The notes beneath the pieces were generated by a model. It was given only the letters and a program-made list of their open reading frames with translations. It was not told where the DNA came from and made no database searches. The translations under genes and the position numbers were made by a program. Source: Curtobacterium sp. SGAir0471 (GTDB lineage Bacteria > Actinomycetota > Actinomycetes > Actinomycetales > Microbacteriaceae). From it: a stretch of DNA of 64,000 bases. Shown in pieces: positions 1 through 9,515 of the stretch; positions within the stretch are counted from its first letter, which is position 1, and each line of letters opens with the position of its first letter. Location: positions 496,001 to 560,000 of the forward strand of contig NZ_CP027869.1 of the NCBI RefSeq assembly GCF_005490985.1. Direction: 5' to 3'.

Positions 1-817
1 CGCCGTCGTTCAGCTGCGCGGTCTGCGACGGCAGCGACGCGGTCTGCTGCTGGGCCGACTGCAGTCCGGACGCCAGGGTCGCGGCGCCCGACGCGACCTG
101 CTGCGCACCGCTGTTCAGCTGCGCGGTCTGCGACGGCAGCGCGGCGGTGCCGGACGCGAGCTGCGCGGCACCGTCCGACAACTGCTGCGTGCCGGTCGCG
201 AGCGAGGAGGCACCGTCCGCCGCCGTGGTCGCTCCCGACGCCAGCTGCCCGGCTCCGTCGACGGCGTCGCCCAGGCTGTCCCGCACGTCGGCGAGCCCGA
301 CGAGCAGCGTCTTCGCGGCCTGCTTGCCGACCCGCTCGGCGACGGCCGTGCGCATGGTCTTGCCCGCCTGCTCCGCGATGGTCGACGCCAGGTACGAGTT
401 CGTGTCCGCGGTCGTCATGACGAGTTCGGCCCGCTGCGGGTCGTCACCCTGCGCCGACACCAGGTGCTCGGAGAAGTCGTGCGGGATCGTCACGACGAAG
501 TCGTAGGTGCCGTTGCGCACGCCGGAGCGTGCGTCGGCCGCCGTCGTCTCGGTCCACTTGAAGTCGCCGCCGTCGATGGCCTCCTTCGCGACGTCCTTGC
601 CGTAGTCGACCCGGTCGCCGTCGAGCGTCGCGCCGGCGTCCTGGTCGACGATCGCGGCCGGGATCTGGTCGAGCTTCGCGTACGGGTCGCGGTTCGCCCA
701 CAGGTACGCGCCGCCGTAGAGCAGCGGCACCACCATGAGGGCGACGAACGCCAGCCGGGCGAGCGGCGTGGCGGTGAGACGCGCCAGTTCGGCGCGGATG
801 AGCGAGGGGATGGTCAC
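1..817 (-). CDS. YhgE/Pip-family membrane protein (N-terminal part)
   Basis: About 272 codons are visible; the gene runs off the left edge. The start is GTG at 817, overlapping the stop of the upstream gene by 4 bp (GTGA). The N-terminus is IRAELARL, then a membrane segment at residues 18-38, then an extracellular-type region with the YhgE/Pip pattern (WANRDPYAKLDQIPAAIVDQD). It continues into heptad-like Ala/Ser/Gly/Gln repeats (ASGTAALPSQTAQLNSGAQQ type) typical of the long coiled linker of this family. Members resemble the permease part of ABC-2 transporters and the phage infection protein Pip. Here the gene is the last of a three-gene leftward operon with an ABC-like protein and a TetR regulator, so it is probably exported-substrate or envelope-stress related. 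The substrate is unknown. Confidence 0.85.
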   Translation of the reverse strand, partial: MTIPSLIRAELARLTATPLARLAFVALMVVPLLYGGAYLWANRDPYAKLDQIPAAIVDQDAGATLDGDRVDYGKDVAKEAIDGGDFKWTETTAADARSGVRNGTYDFVVTIPHDFSEHLVSAQGDDPQRAELVMTTADTNSYLASTIAEQAGKTMRTAVAERVGKQAAKTLLVGLADVRDSLGDAVDGAGQLASGATTAADGASSLATGTQQLSDGAAQLASGTAALPSQTAQLNSGAQQVASGAATLASGLQSAQQQTASLPSQTAQLNDG

Positions 818-1521
818 GCGGGTGCCTCCGTCGGGACGGTTGCGGGAGAGTCGGGGTCGGACTGGAGGCTCTGGTCGCCTCCGTCGGTCCGGGTCGCGTC
901 GTCGGGACCCTCGGTGTGGATCGTGTCGAGCAGCTGCTCGACGGTGTCGGCGGCGGCCTTCGAGGTCACGAGCACGACGGTGACGCCCCGACGGGCGACG
1001 TCGCGAACCACCGCGAACCAGTCGGCCACGGCGCCCCCGTGCCGCTCGGGCGCGGTGAGCACGATGCCCGTGACCCCGTCCCGCAGCAGTGTGAGCTCCA
1101 CGAGCAGCCGCACCCGCACGCCCGTCGGGACCCGCTGCACGGCCGTGTCGGCGTACTCCGACATGCCGAGCTCGTCGAGCACGGTGTCCACGTGCTCGCG
1201 CGAGGGCCGCTGCCCGGCGAACGCGAGCTCCTCGCGCACGATCTTCCGGAGCGTCATGACGGGGAACGGCTCGGCGACCCCGGGGGTGTCCACGAGCGCG
1301 AATGCCGCCCGGACGGCAGCGGCGTCCTCGTGCCCGTCGAGCAGCACCCGGCCGGAGTCGGGCCGCATCCGCCCGCCGGCGACGAGCGACGCGAGCACGG
1401 GCGCCTGCTCGGTCTCGACGGCGACGACTCCCGGACGCCCGGGAGCCGCGACGGCGGAGACGACGGGCAGCGCGGCACCGGGCTCGTCGCCGATGCCGAC
1501 GTGGTCGAGTTCGAGCGTCAT
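814..1521 (-). CDS. ABC-transporter-like ATP-binding protein with degenerate nucleotide site
   Basis: 235 aa; ATG at 1521 overlaps the TetR stop (ATGA). The fold order follows an ABC ATPase: a strand corresponding to the Walker A region near residues 25-45, GRVLLDG, a Q-loop-like segment (ALVDTPGVAEPFPVMTLRKIVREEL), a signature-like helix (VPTGVRVRLLVELTLL), and a Walker-B/H-loop-like end (GIVLTAPERHG, VTVVLVTS). The GxxGxGKS P-loop is absent (the region reads GRPGVVAVETEQAP). LSGGQ is replaced by VPTGV and the Walker B Asp-Glu pair is missing. It therefore probably does not hydrolyse ATP. It sits between the TetR and YhgE/Pip genes, so it is likely a partner of the membrane protein. Assignment to the ABC fold is by motif order only. 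Confidence 0.7.
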   Translation of the reverse strand: MTLELDHVGIGDEPGAALPVVSAVAAPGRPGVVAVETEQAPVLASLVAGGRMRPDSGRVLLDGHEDAAAVRAAFALVDTPGVAEPFPVMTLRKIVREELAFAGQRPSREHVDTVLDELGMSEYADTAVQRVPTGVRVRLLVELTLLRDGVTGIVLTAPERHGGAVADWFAVVRDVARRGVTVVLVTSKAAADTVEQLLDTIHTEGPDDATRTDGGDQSLQSDPDSPATVPTEAPA

Positions 1522-2204
1522 GCGCGGGTCTCCTGCTCGGTCTGCGGTGCGGGTACGGGGGAGGCGGCCGGTTCGGACAGCAGGGCCGTGCGCCAGTCGA
1601 TGCCTGCGGTGCCGAGCGCGGAGAGCACCACGGTGCGCCGCCCGGCCTCGTCGCTCGTGCCGGTCCGGGTGGCCTCGTCGAGGACGGCGATGCACGCCGC
1701 CTCGACGAGCCGTGCCAGCGACTCGGCGTCGACGTCGTCACGCATGGAGCCGTCCTCGATGCCGAGCGCGCAGGCCTGCCGGACCTGGGCGCGCAGCGGG
1801 GCGAAGACCTCGGCCACCGCCTCGGCGAAGGGGCTGCGGACGGCCACGCGGGCCATCGGGCGGACGTGCGACACCTCGGACCACAGCGCGACCGCGAGGG
1901 CGGCGAGCCGTGCGGCCGGCGGGAGCGCCACGAGCGCGGACGAGTCGGGCATCGCGGCGGCGATCCGTGCGGCACCGGCGGTCACGACCTCGCGCACCAG
2001 GTCGTCGCGGGAGGGGAAGTGTCCGTAGACCGCACGGCGCGAGAGTCCGGCGGCGGTCGCGATGGTCTCGAGCCCGGCGTCCGGGTCCTGCTGCAGGACG
2101 CGCTTCGCCGCCTCGATCAGGGCAGCGCGGTTCTCGGCGGCGTCCCGTCGGGGAGCGCGCCCGGGCTGGTCGGCGGTGGTCCCGCCCCTGGTCGTACTGG
2201 TCAC
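1518..2204 (-). CDS. TetR/AcrR-family transcriptional regulator
   Basis: 228 aa with a GTG start at 2204. The N-terminal TetR helix-turn-helix spans about residues 20-65 (RAALIEAAKRVLQQ, LETIATAAGLSRRAVYGHFPSRDDLVREVV). The C-terminal half is the usual helical ligand and dimer domain, ending in a Pro-rich tail. It heads the operon with the ABC-like and YhgE/Pip genes and is divergent from the secreted protease. A strong inverted repeat lies 12-43 bp upstream of its start and is the likely autoregulatory operator. Longer upstream in-frame starts would run through that operator, so I prefer the GTG at 2204. Confidence 0.88.
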   Translation of the reverse strand: MTSTTRGGTTADQPGRAPRRDAAENRAALIEAAKRVLQQDPDAGLETIATAAGLSRRAVYGHFPSRDDLVREVVTAGAARIAAAMPDSSALVALPPAARLAALAVALWSEVSHVRPMARVAVRSPFAEAVAEVFAPLRAQVRQACALGIEDGSMRDDVDAESLARLVEAACIAVLDEATRTGTSDEAGRRTVVLSALGTAGIDWRTALLSEPAASPVPAPQTEQETRA

Positions 2205-2215
2205 GACGTCAAGAG

Positions 2216-2247
2216 TAATAACGTGCACACCACTGTGCAAGTTAGTA
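2216..2247. promoter_or_regulatory. Probable TetR operator (inverted repeat)
   Basis: Two 14-bp arms (TAATAACGTGCACA and TGTGCAAGTTAGTA) around a 4-bp CCAC spacer are inverted copies with 12 of 14 positions matching. The inner TGCACA/TGTGCA part is perfect. The site lies immediately upstream of the tetR start and between the divergent tetR and protease genes. TetR proteins usually bind such palindromes; that this TetR binds it is inferred from position. Confidence 0.7.
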
Positions 2248-2253
2248 GGGCAC

Positions 2254-2281
2254 GTACCCCCGAACGAGGGCCAGTCCCCCA
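2254..2281 (+). promoter_or_regulatory. GTACCCCC-N12-GTCCCCCA motif upstream of protease
   Basis: GTACCCCC at 2254-2261 and GTCCCCCA at 2274-2281 are separated by 12 bp. The same pair with the same spacing occurs upstream of the adhesin gene (28221-28248), and a variant lies before the first 108-aa gene (27131-27172). It lies 82 bp before the protease start. No known regulator was recognised; a shared activator or repressor of exported proteins is inferred. Confidence 0.45.
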
Positions 2282-2363
2282 AAGTGCGGACTGTTCCACC
2301 TGTGAACGAACGCATAACTTCACAGGAATTCCCACCACGGACAGAGCCCGAGGAGTGCGCCCT

Positions 2364-5300
2364 GTGACACGTGCAACACCGAACCGTGCAGTACCCGAGC
2401 AACCACCCATCACCGAGCGTCGCACGCGGTCACGCGTCGCGCGCCTGGTGACCGCCGGCATCGCCGCCGTCGCCCTGTCCTGCGGCGGTCTCGCCGTCGG
2501 CGGAGCTGCGAACGCCGCGCCGACCGGTCTCTCCGCCGCCGACCTCAAGCTCGCCGCGCCCCTCCGCGACGCCAAGCCCCAGAAGACGGTCGCCGCGTTC
2601 GTGCGCACGACCGGCCAGGGTGCGCTGGAGGTCGACGCGCAGGCGAAGGGCGGCGACCTGACGAAGTCGAAGACCCCGTCGTCCGCCGCGAAGGAGCGCG
2701 TCCGGGCGATCACCTCGACCGTCGACGCCGTCCGGTCCGCTGTGAAGCGCTCGGACGCGACGGCCACCGAGCTGTACTCGACCGAGTACACGGTCCCCGG
2801 CGTCGCGGTCGTCGCCGACGTCGATGCGCTGCGTGACGTCGCGAGCCGCTCGGACGTCGAGAGCATCATCCCGCTCACCCCGAAGAAGATCGTCGACCCG
2901 ACCCCGGGCGACGCGTCCAAGGCCCCGAGCGGCGTCGACCCCGACCTGGTGCAGCCGGGCGCGGACGGCGTCAGCCCGAAGAACGCGGCCAGCGACATCT
3001 ACACGCGCTCGCTCGACGCGTGGCAGCAGACCGGGCGCACGGGCAAGGGCGTCAACATCGCCGTCCTCGACACCGGCCTCGACTACACCCAGGCCGACTT
3101 CGGCGGCCCGGGCACCACGGCGGCGTACCAGCAGGCCCTCGCGAGCACGAACGCGCCGGACCCGAGCTGGTACGACGGGAAGAAGTTCCTCGGCGGCTAC
3201 GACTTCGCCGGTCCCACCTACAACGCGGACTCCTCGAGCGCGGGCTACGACCCGACCCCGAAGCCGGACGCGAACCCGATCGACGGCAAGGGCGGCGACC
3301 ACGGCACGCACGTCTCCGGCACCGCCGCGGGCTACGGCCTGACCGCGGACAAGAAGACGTTCCGCGGCGACTACACGAAGCTCACGAACCAGTCCGTCCA
3401 GGACATGTGGATCGGTCCGGGCACCGCGCCCGAGGCCGGCCTCTACGCCCTCAAGGTCTTCGGTGACGACGGCGGATCGACCGACCTGACCGGTGCCGCG
3501 CTCGACTGGGTCGGCCAGGCGCTGACCGAGGGCAAGGACATCAACGTCCTCAACCTGTCGCTCGGCTCCGACTACGGCGCACCGGACGACCCCGACAACG
3601 CGAAGATCGACGCGCTCACCGCCCGCGGCGTCCTGCCCGTCATCGCCTCGGGCAACGCCGACGACTTCACCGACATCGGTGGCTCGCCGGGCAACGCCGA
3701 GGGCGCCCTGACCGTCGCCGCGAGCGCCACCGGCCAGTCGCTGTTCGACGCCGTCGAGGCCACCGCGCCGTCCGACGTCGCCGGCACCTACCGCGCGCAG
3801 TACTCGCAGAACTACCAGGGCAGCCTGCCGGTCGAGGGCGACGTCGTCGTGCCGACCACGAACATCGACGGCTGCCAGGCGTTCAGCGCCGACGAGGCCG
3901 CGAAGCTCAAGGGCAAGGTCGCCTGGCTGAAGTGGACCGACGGGGCGCTCGAGTGCGGCTCCGGCGTGCGTTTCAACAACGTCCAGGCTGCCGGCGGCGT
4001 CGGCGTCCTGCTCGCCGGGACGGTGACCAGCTTCGACTCCGGCATCGCGGGGAACGCGACCATCCCGGGTGCCGAGCTGACCTCGGACAGCGTGACGAGC
4101 CTCCAGGCCGCCGCGCAGGCCGGGACCCTGCACGTGCAGTTCGCACAGGAGCTCAAGGGCTACCAGCTGGCAACCGACCAGGCGAACGTGAACACGCTCG
4201 CGTCCTTCACCAGCCGTGGCGTGCACGGGTCGTTCGACGACATCGTCAAGCCGGACGTCGCCGGCCCCGGGGTCAACGTGATCTCCGCGGCCAACGGCAC
4301 CGGCAACGGCCGCATGTCGATGAGCGGCACCTCGATGGCGACCCCGCACGTGGCCGGCATCGTCGCACTGACCTTCCAGTCGCACCCGTCGTGGACGGCA
4401 CCGCAGGTGAAGGCCGCCGTGATGAACACCGCGACGCACGACGTCAAGCAGGGTGACCGGAACGCCACGCTGCTCCGCCAGGGCACCGGCCGCGTCGATG
4501 CGCTGCAGGCGGTCACCGCCGGCACCACGGTGCGCAGCGTCGAGAACGACCAGCTCGTCACCGCCTCGTACGGTGTCGTCGAGGTCAGCGGCAAGACCAG
4601 CGAGTCCCGCACCCTGCAGATCCAGAACACCGACGGCCGCCCGCACACGTACGACGTGGCGTACCAGGCCCAGGTGGACCAGCCGGGTGTCGCGTTCTCG
4701 CTGAGTACGAAGCGGGTCACCGCTCCGGCGCACGGCACCGCGACCGTCAAGCTGACGTTCACGATCGCCGACCCGACGCAGCTGCGTCGCGTCATCGACC
4801 CCACGCAGGAGTCGGTGCAGTCCGGCTACCAGCGTGAGTTCGTCGCCGCCGAGTCCGGCGTCGTGTCCTTCACGCCCACCGACAAGTCGCTCAACCCGAT
4901 GCGCCTCGGCGCGTACGTCGCGCCGAAGCCGGTCAGCGCCGTGCACGGCAAGGACATCGCGTTCTCGGGCTCGACCACGACCGCGGAGCTCGCGCTCACC
5001 GGCCGCTCGGTCGACCAGGGCGACGCCGTCACCGGGTACCACTCGGTCGTCGCACCGTTCGTGCTGGGCGGGACCGACCCGCAGGAGCCCCTGCCCGCCG
5101 GTTCGGCGCAGCAGTCCCTGCAGGCCGCGGACATCCGGGCCTACGGCGCGAACGTCGACACGGCGTCGGGCACGCTCGCCTTCGGCGTCCAGACCGCCGG
5201 TGCCGACGCGAACCCCGGCGCGGTGACCAACGTCGAGGTCCTCATCGACACGAACCGCGACGGCACGCCGGACTACCTGGTGTACGACGCCAAGTCGGCC

Positions 5301-6026
5301 ACGGTCGACGCGACGTTCGCCACCACGGTGGACCTGGCGACGGGCAAGACGGTCGACTCGCAGCCGCTCAACGGCGGCACCGCGGGGCAGGACGTCAACA
5401 CGTTCGACAGCGCCGTCAAGGTGCTGACGGTGTCGGCATCCGCGATCGGTGCGACCGGTGCGTTCGACTACTCGGTCCTGACCGAGTCGGCGTACGCCCC
5501 GGCCCTGGCCACCAGCGGCTCCTACGTCGTCGACGAGACCGACTCGGCCACGTTCGACCCGTCGAAGCCGGCGCTCGCCTTCGCGCAGGGCGGCACCTCC
5601 GGTGTCCTCTTCGCGGACAAGGGCTCGCTGCAGGTCACGCGCCAGGCGGACGCCACGAACGCCCGGGTCCTGCTGCTCCACCTCGGTAACGCGGTGGGCG
5701 ACCAGGCGGACGTGCTGCAGGCGGCGCAGACCGCGCCGACGCTCACCCTGCGTGAGGGCAGCGCCGTCACGATCTCGGGCACCCCGAAGGTCGGCAAGAC
5801 GCTCAAGGCGAACCCGGGCTCGTGGGACGGCAAGAAGGTGTCGTACTCGTACCAGTGGCTCCGTGACGGTGTCGCGGTCACGGGAGCGACCGGTCAGCGC
5901 TACGCGCTCGGCACGGCGGACGCGGGCCACCGCTTCTCCGTGACGGTGACGGCGAAGGCGACGGGCTACCAGGACGGGACGGCGACCTCGGGCCAGACCG
6001 CGAAGGTGGAACCCCGCAAGAAGTGA
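2364..6026 (+). CDS. Secreted subtilisin-like serine protease (S8) with PA and C-terminal Ig-like domains
   Basis: 1220 aa. The GTG start at 2364 has AGGAG 8 bp upstream. A long signal peptide (RTRSRVARLVTAGIAAVALSCGG, cleavage near ANA-AP around residue 50) is followed by an I9-type inhibitor prodomain. The S8 catalytic triad is complete: Asp236 in VLDTGLDY, His316 in GDHGTHVSG and Ser657 in SGTSMATPHVAG, with the oxyanion Asn in ASGNAD. A protease-associated (PA) insert of about 150 residues lies before the Ser motif. Fibronectin-type regions follow, and the last 85 residues resemble the Ig-like repeat GTPKVGKTLKANPGSW...YQWLRDG. No cell-wall sorting signal is present, so it is probably released or loosely wall-bound. 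It stands alone between a divergent tetR and a strong terminator. Substrate unknown; extracellular protein degradation or host interaction is plausible. Confidence 0.95.
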   Translation: MTRATPNRAVPEQPPITERRTRSRVARLVTAGIAAVALSCGGLAVGGAANAAPTGLSAADLKLAAPLRDAKPQKTVAAFVRTTGQGALEVDAQAKGGDLTKSKTPSSAAKERVRAITSTVDAVRSAVKRSDATATELYSTEYTVPGVAVVADVDALRDVASRSDVESIIPLTPKKIVDPTPGDASKAPSGVDPDLVQPGADGVSPKNAASDIYTRSLDAWQQTGRTGKGVNIAVLDTGLDYTQADFGGPGTTAAYQQALASTNAPDPSWYDGKKFLGGYDFAGPTYNADSSSAGYDPTPKPDANPIDGKGGDHGTHVSGTAAGYGLTADKKTFRGDYTKLTNQSVQDMWIGPGTAPEAGLYALKVFGDDGGSTDLTGAALDWVGQALTEGKDINVLNLSLGSDYGAPDDPDNAKIDALTARGVLPVIASGNADDFTDIGGSPGNAEGALTVAASATGQSLFDAVEATAPSDVAGTYRAQYSQNYQGSLPVEGDVVVPTTNIDGCQAFSADEAAKLKGKVAWLKWTDGALECGSGVRFNNVQAAGGVGVLLAGTVTSFDSGIAGNATIPGAELTSDSVTSLQAAAQAGTLHVQFAQELKGYQLATDQANVNTLASFTSRGVHGSFDDIVKPDVAGPGVNVISAANGTGNGRMSMSGTSMATPHVAGIVALTFQSHPSWTAPQVKAAVMNTATHDVKQGDRNATLLRQGTGRVDALQAVTAGTTVRSVENDQLVTASYGVVEVSGKTSESRTLQIQNTDGRPHTYDVAYQAQVDQPGVAFSLSTKRVTAPAHGTATVKLTFTIADPTQLRRVIDPTQESVQSGYQREFVAAESGVVSFTPTDKSLNPMRLGAYVAPKPVSAVHGKDIAFSGSTTTAELALTGRSVDQGDAVTGYHSVVAPFVLGGTDPQEPLPAGSAQQSLQAADIRAYGANVDTASGTLAFGVQTAGADANPGAVTNVEVLIDTNRDGTPDYLVYDAKSATVDATFATTVDLATGKTVDSQPLNGGTAGQDVNTFDSAVKVLTVSASAIGATGAFDYSVLTESAYAPALATSGSYVVDETDSATFDPSKPALAFAQGGTSGVLFADKGSLQVTRQADATNARVLLLHLGNAVGDQADVLQAAQTAPTLTLREGSAVTISGTPKVGKTLKANPGSWDGKKVSYSYQWLRDGVAVTGATGQRYALGTADAGHRFSVTVTAKATGYQDGTATSGQTAKVEPRKK

Positions 6027-6035
6027 TCGACACGG

Positions 6036-6065
6036 ACGCCCCGCCACCGACCGGTGGCGGGGCGT
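6036..6065 (+). terminator. Intrinsic terminator after protease
   Basis: Perfect 13-bp stem (ACGCCCCGCCACC / GGTGGCGGGGCGT) with a 4-nt GACC loop, 10 bp after the protease stop. It is followed by TCGTCGTC rather than a clean T-run, as is usual in high-GC actinobacteria. Confidence 0.85.
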
Positions 6066-6157
6066 TCGTCGTCTCCGGCTGTCACAGGGCGCGATGCAGA
6101 GTGCGGCGATCGGACATGTAGTTAGGCGAACTAGGCAATCGGTGCGAGAGTTGTCGC

Positions 6158-6328
6158 ATGCGATCCCACACCTCCCTGATGCAGCTCCGGGCCAACCCGA
6201 TGGAGTGGCGGCGCCGTGGGCTGACCCCGCCCGACGCACTCCAGGCCATGGTCGAGGAACGACTCGCGCAGCCGGGTCACGCCCAGCCGGTCGGCGACCC
6301 GTCGTACCAGGACTTCTTCCGCGCCTGA
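6158..6328 (+). CDS. Hypothetical 56-aa protein
   Basis: ATG at 6158, stop at 6326. The protein begins MRSHTSLMQLRANPMEWRRR, has an amphipathic charged middle (PPDALQAMVEERLAQ), and ends PSYQDFFRA. There is no signal peptide or membrane segment. A purine-rich GAGAG lies 5-10 bp upstream of the ATG. A short inverted repeat TAGTT-N5-AACTA sits at 6119-6133, in a suitable place for an operator. It is downstream of the protease terminator and followed by a 48-bp palindrome, so it would be a separate transcript. Codon choice is GC-rich at third positions, as in its neighbours. Function unknown. Confidence 0.5.
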   Translation: MRSHTSLMQLRANPMEWRRRGLTPPDALQAMVEERLAQPGHAQPVGDPSYQDFFRA

Positions 6329-6347
6329 TCGCGGAACGTCACCACCT

Positions 6348-6395
6348 GACGGACGGGAGGCGCGGTGCCAGCTGGCACCGCGCCTCCCGTCCGTC
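6348..6395. repeat. GACGGGAGGC palindrome, copy 1 (perfect 48 bp)
   Basis: Perfect palindrome with two 24-bp arms meeting at CCAG/CTGG and carrying GACGGGAGGCGCGGTGCC on one side. It would form a very stable hairpin between the 56-aa gene and purA. Related copies are at 28121, 33826, 42383, 56733 and 62357. It probably also acts as a terminator. Confidence 0.85.
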
Positions 6396-6460
6396 GGGTG
6401 GTCCGGGCTCCTGTTGTGGTGCGTTCTCCACAGGCGGGTGGCGTGCAGGTGGACAGTCGA

Positions 6461-7822
<1,362 letters not shown>

Positions 7823-7824
7823 GC

Positions 7825-8382
7825 ATGCGGATCCTGTTCGTCTGCAGCGGCAACATCTGCCGCTCGCCCCTCGGCGCCCAGGTGCTCGAGGCCCGGCTCG
7901 GCCCGGACGCCCCGGCGTTCACGGTCGAGTCGGCCGGCACCATCGCCGACGACGGTGCCCTGATGGACGAGACGGCTGCGGCGCAGTCGGCCCGTCTCGG
8001 CGGTGACCCGACGACGCACCGGTCGCGCTACCTGACCGAGCAGATCGCGGCGTCGGCCGACCTCGTGCTCACCGCGGAGCGCTCGCACCGCGCGGCCGTG
8101 GTGTCGCTCGCGCCGCGGGCGGCGAAGCGGGCGTTCACAATCAAGCAGTTCGCGCGGGTGCTCAACGGGCTCGAACCGGGCGACCTGGCCGGCATCGCGA
8201 CCGCGCAGGACCTGGTCGACCGGGTCGCCCGGCTCCGGGGGACCGTGCCGCCGCCCGCCGACCCGGCGGACGACGACGTGGACGACCCCTACCGTCGGTC
8301 GGAGGAGACCCACGTGCGGGTCGCCGACGAGATCGACGCGGCGCTGGCCCCGATCACTGACGCCCTGCGCGCGCTGCGCTGA
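7825..8382 (+). CDS. Low-molecular-weight protein-tyrosine phosphatase
   Basis: 185 aa. The P-loop VCSGNICRSP near the N-terminus is the family C-X5-R-S signature, with Cys7 as nucleophile and Arg13 binding phosphate. A DPYRR segment near residue 153 (after an Asp-rich insert) may supply the general acid Asp, normally DPY or DPW. It starts 2 bp after purA, pointing to co-transcription, although the gene may work with the BY-kinase encoded at 10.4 kb: such phosphatases reset tyrosine kinases of polysaccharide export. That link is inferred. A clear terminator follows. Confidence 0.9.
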   Translation: MRILFVCSGNICRSPLGAQVLEARLGPDAPAFTVESAGTIADDGALMDETAAAQSARLGGDPTTHRSRYLTEQIAASADLVLTAERSHRAAVVSLAPRAAKRAFTIKQFARVLNGLEPGDLAGIATAQDLVDRVARLRGTVPPPADPADDDVDDPYRRSEETHVRVADEIDAALAPITDALRALR

Positions 8383-8395
8383 CGGTGTTGCACGT

Positions 8396-8426
8396 CGAAG
8401 CCCCCGCCGTCGTGGCGGGGGCTTCG
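8396..8426 (+). terminator. Intrinsic terminator, purA-phosphatase operon
   Basis: Perfect 13-bp stem CGAAGCCCCCGCC / GGCGGGGGCTTCG with a GTCGT loop, 13 bp after the phosphatase stop. The opposing gene ends at 8437, so it may serve both directions. Confidence 0.85.
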
Positions 8427-8436
8427 TCGTCTCAGC

Positions 8437-9435
8437 TCACGCCTCCGGCAGGCGGTACGTCCCGACGGTGATGGTGTGAGCGCCCTGACCGGCCAGCTGC
8501 CGCACGACGGCGTCGGTGCGGGCACGGTTCGGCACGGCGTGCTTGCGTGCCAGATCGGTGATCAGGCCACGCATCTCGTTGTCGTTCGTCACGACGGCCG
8601 TCGTCGCCGAACGCCCGGTCGGTGTCGTGCTCGTGCTGCGGTCCTCGGGGTTCACGTACGCGGCGGCGTCCCCCGAGTAGAACACGCACGAGTCCACCCA
8701 CTGCGGCCCGTTGCCGTCCTCGTCCGCCAGGAAGCGCTGCAGACGCCGGGCCTGCTGCCGGACCTGACGCGTCGGGGCGTTCCCACCGGACTGCACGCGG
8801 ACCTGCCACCAGTGCTCGACGTCGTCGGCGGAGTCGAGCACGCGCCGGCTGCGCACCTGGATCGCGAACGACCCGGTCAGCGACGACTCGTCGAGCAGGT
8901 TGCGGAAGGCGTGGTGCACGGCGCTCGGCTTGCGGCCGTCGAACACGATGCCGTTCCAACGCTTGTTCTCGATGACCAGCACGTGCCCGGACTCGAACAC
9001 GAGCACGTGGTCGAGCTGGGCGGCGTAGCTGCGGTCGCGATCCCGCTCGCCCTGGGCCACCGGCACGAACACGACGTTCGTCAGCAGGGCACCGTTGATC
9101 CCGGCGGCCTTGCAGACCTCGAGGATCGTGCGCTGCGAGGCCTCCTCCCACCGCATGCCTGTCCGAGCGAGGGCGCGACCGGCCTCTGCCTCGGCGAGGG
9201 CCTGCTGGCGCGCGGCCTCGGCACCGGCGAGCTGGCGGCCGTGTTCGGCCTCGGCAGCGGCGGTCCGCTCGCGGTGTTCCCGCTCGAGGGTGCCGGTGCG
9301 GTGGTCGAGTCTGACCTCGGCGTCGGACAGGGCGGCACGGTTGGAGGACTGGGTCCGCCGCAGGACGATCACCAGGACGACCACGACGATCGCGAGCCCC
9401 CCGGCGACCACCCACGGCACGAGGTCGCTGGTCAT
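8437..9435 (-). CDS. NERD (nuclease-related) domain membrane protein
   Basis: 332 aa. One N-terminal membrane helix (residues 8-26, VVAGGLAIVVVVLVIVLRR) is followed by an Ala/Glu-rich coiled-coil (about residues 30-90). A NERD-type core has LDHVLVFESGHVLVIENKRWNG, matching the D...E-x-K pattern of restriction-like nucleases. A Ser/Thr-rich stretch and a C-terminal domain (ITDLARKHAVPNRARTDAVVRQL) complete it. Such proteins are found across actinobacteria and their role is poorly known; DNA processing is often proposed. It is oriented against the purA operon and follows the leftward CPBP gene with an 80-bp gap. Confidence 0.8.
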   Translation of the reverse strand: MTSDLVPWVVAGGLAIVVVVLVIVLRRTQSSNRAALSDAEVRLDHRTGTLEREHRERTAAAEAEHGRQLAGAEAARQQALAEAEAGRALARTGMRWEEASQRTILEVCKAAGINGALLTNVVFVPVAQGERDRDRSYAAQLDHVLVFESGHVLVIENKRWNGIVFDGRKPSAVHHAFRNLLDESSLTGSFAIQVRSRRVLDSADDVEHWWQVRVQSGGNAPTRQVRQQARRLQRFLADEDGNGPQWVDSCVFYSGDAAAYVNPEDRSTSTTPTGRSATTAVVTNDNEMRGLITDLARKHAVPNRARTDAVVRQLAGQGAHTITVGTYRLPEA

Positions 9436-9515
9436 GGATTCACCTCATCACAGCCCGGCGCGCGAGAGGCCTCCGGCTGCGGCGAGTCCGGCAGGACGCC
9501 GTGCAGCTCTGCGGG

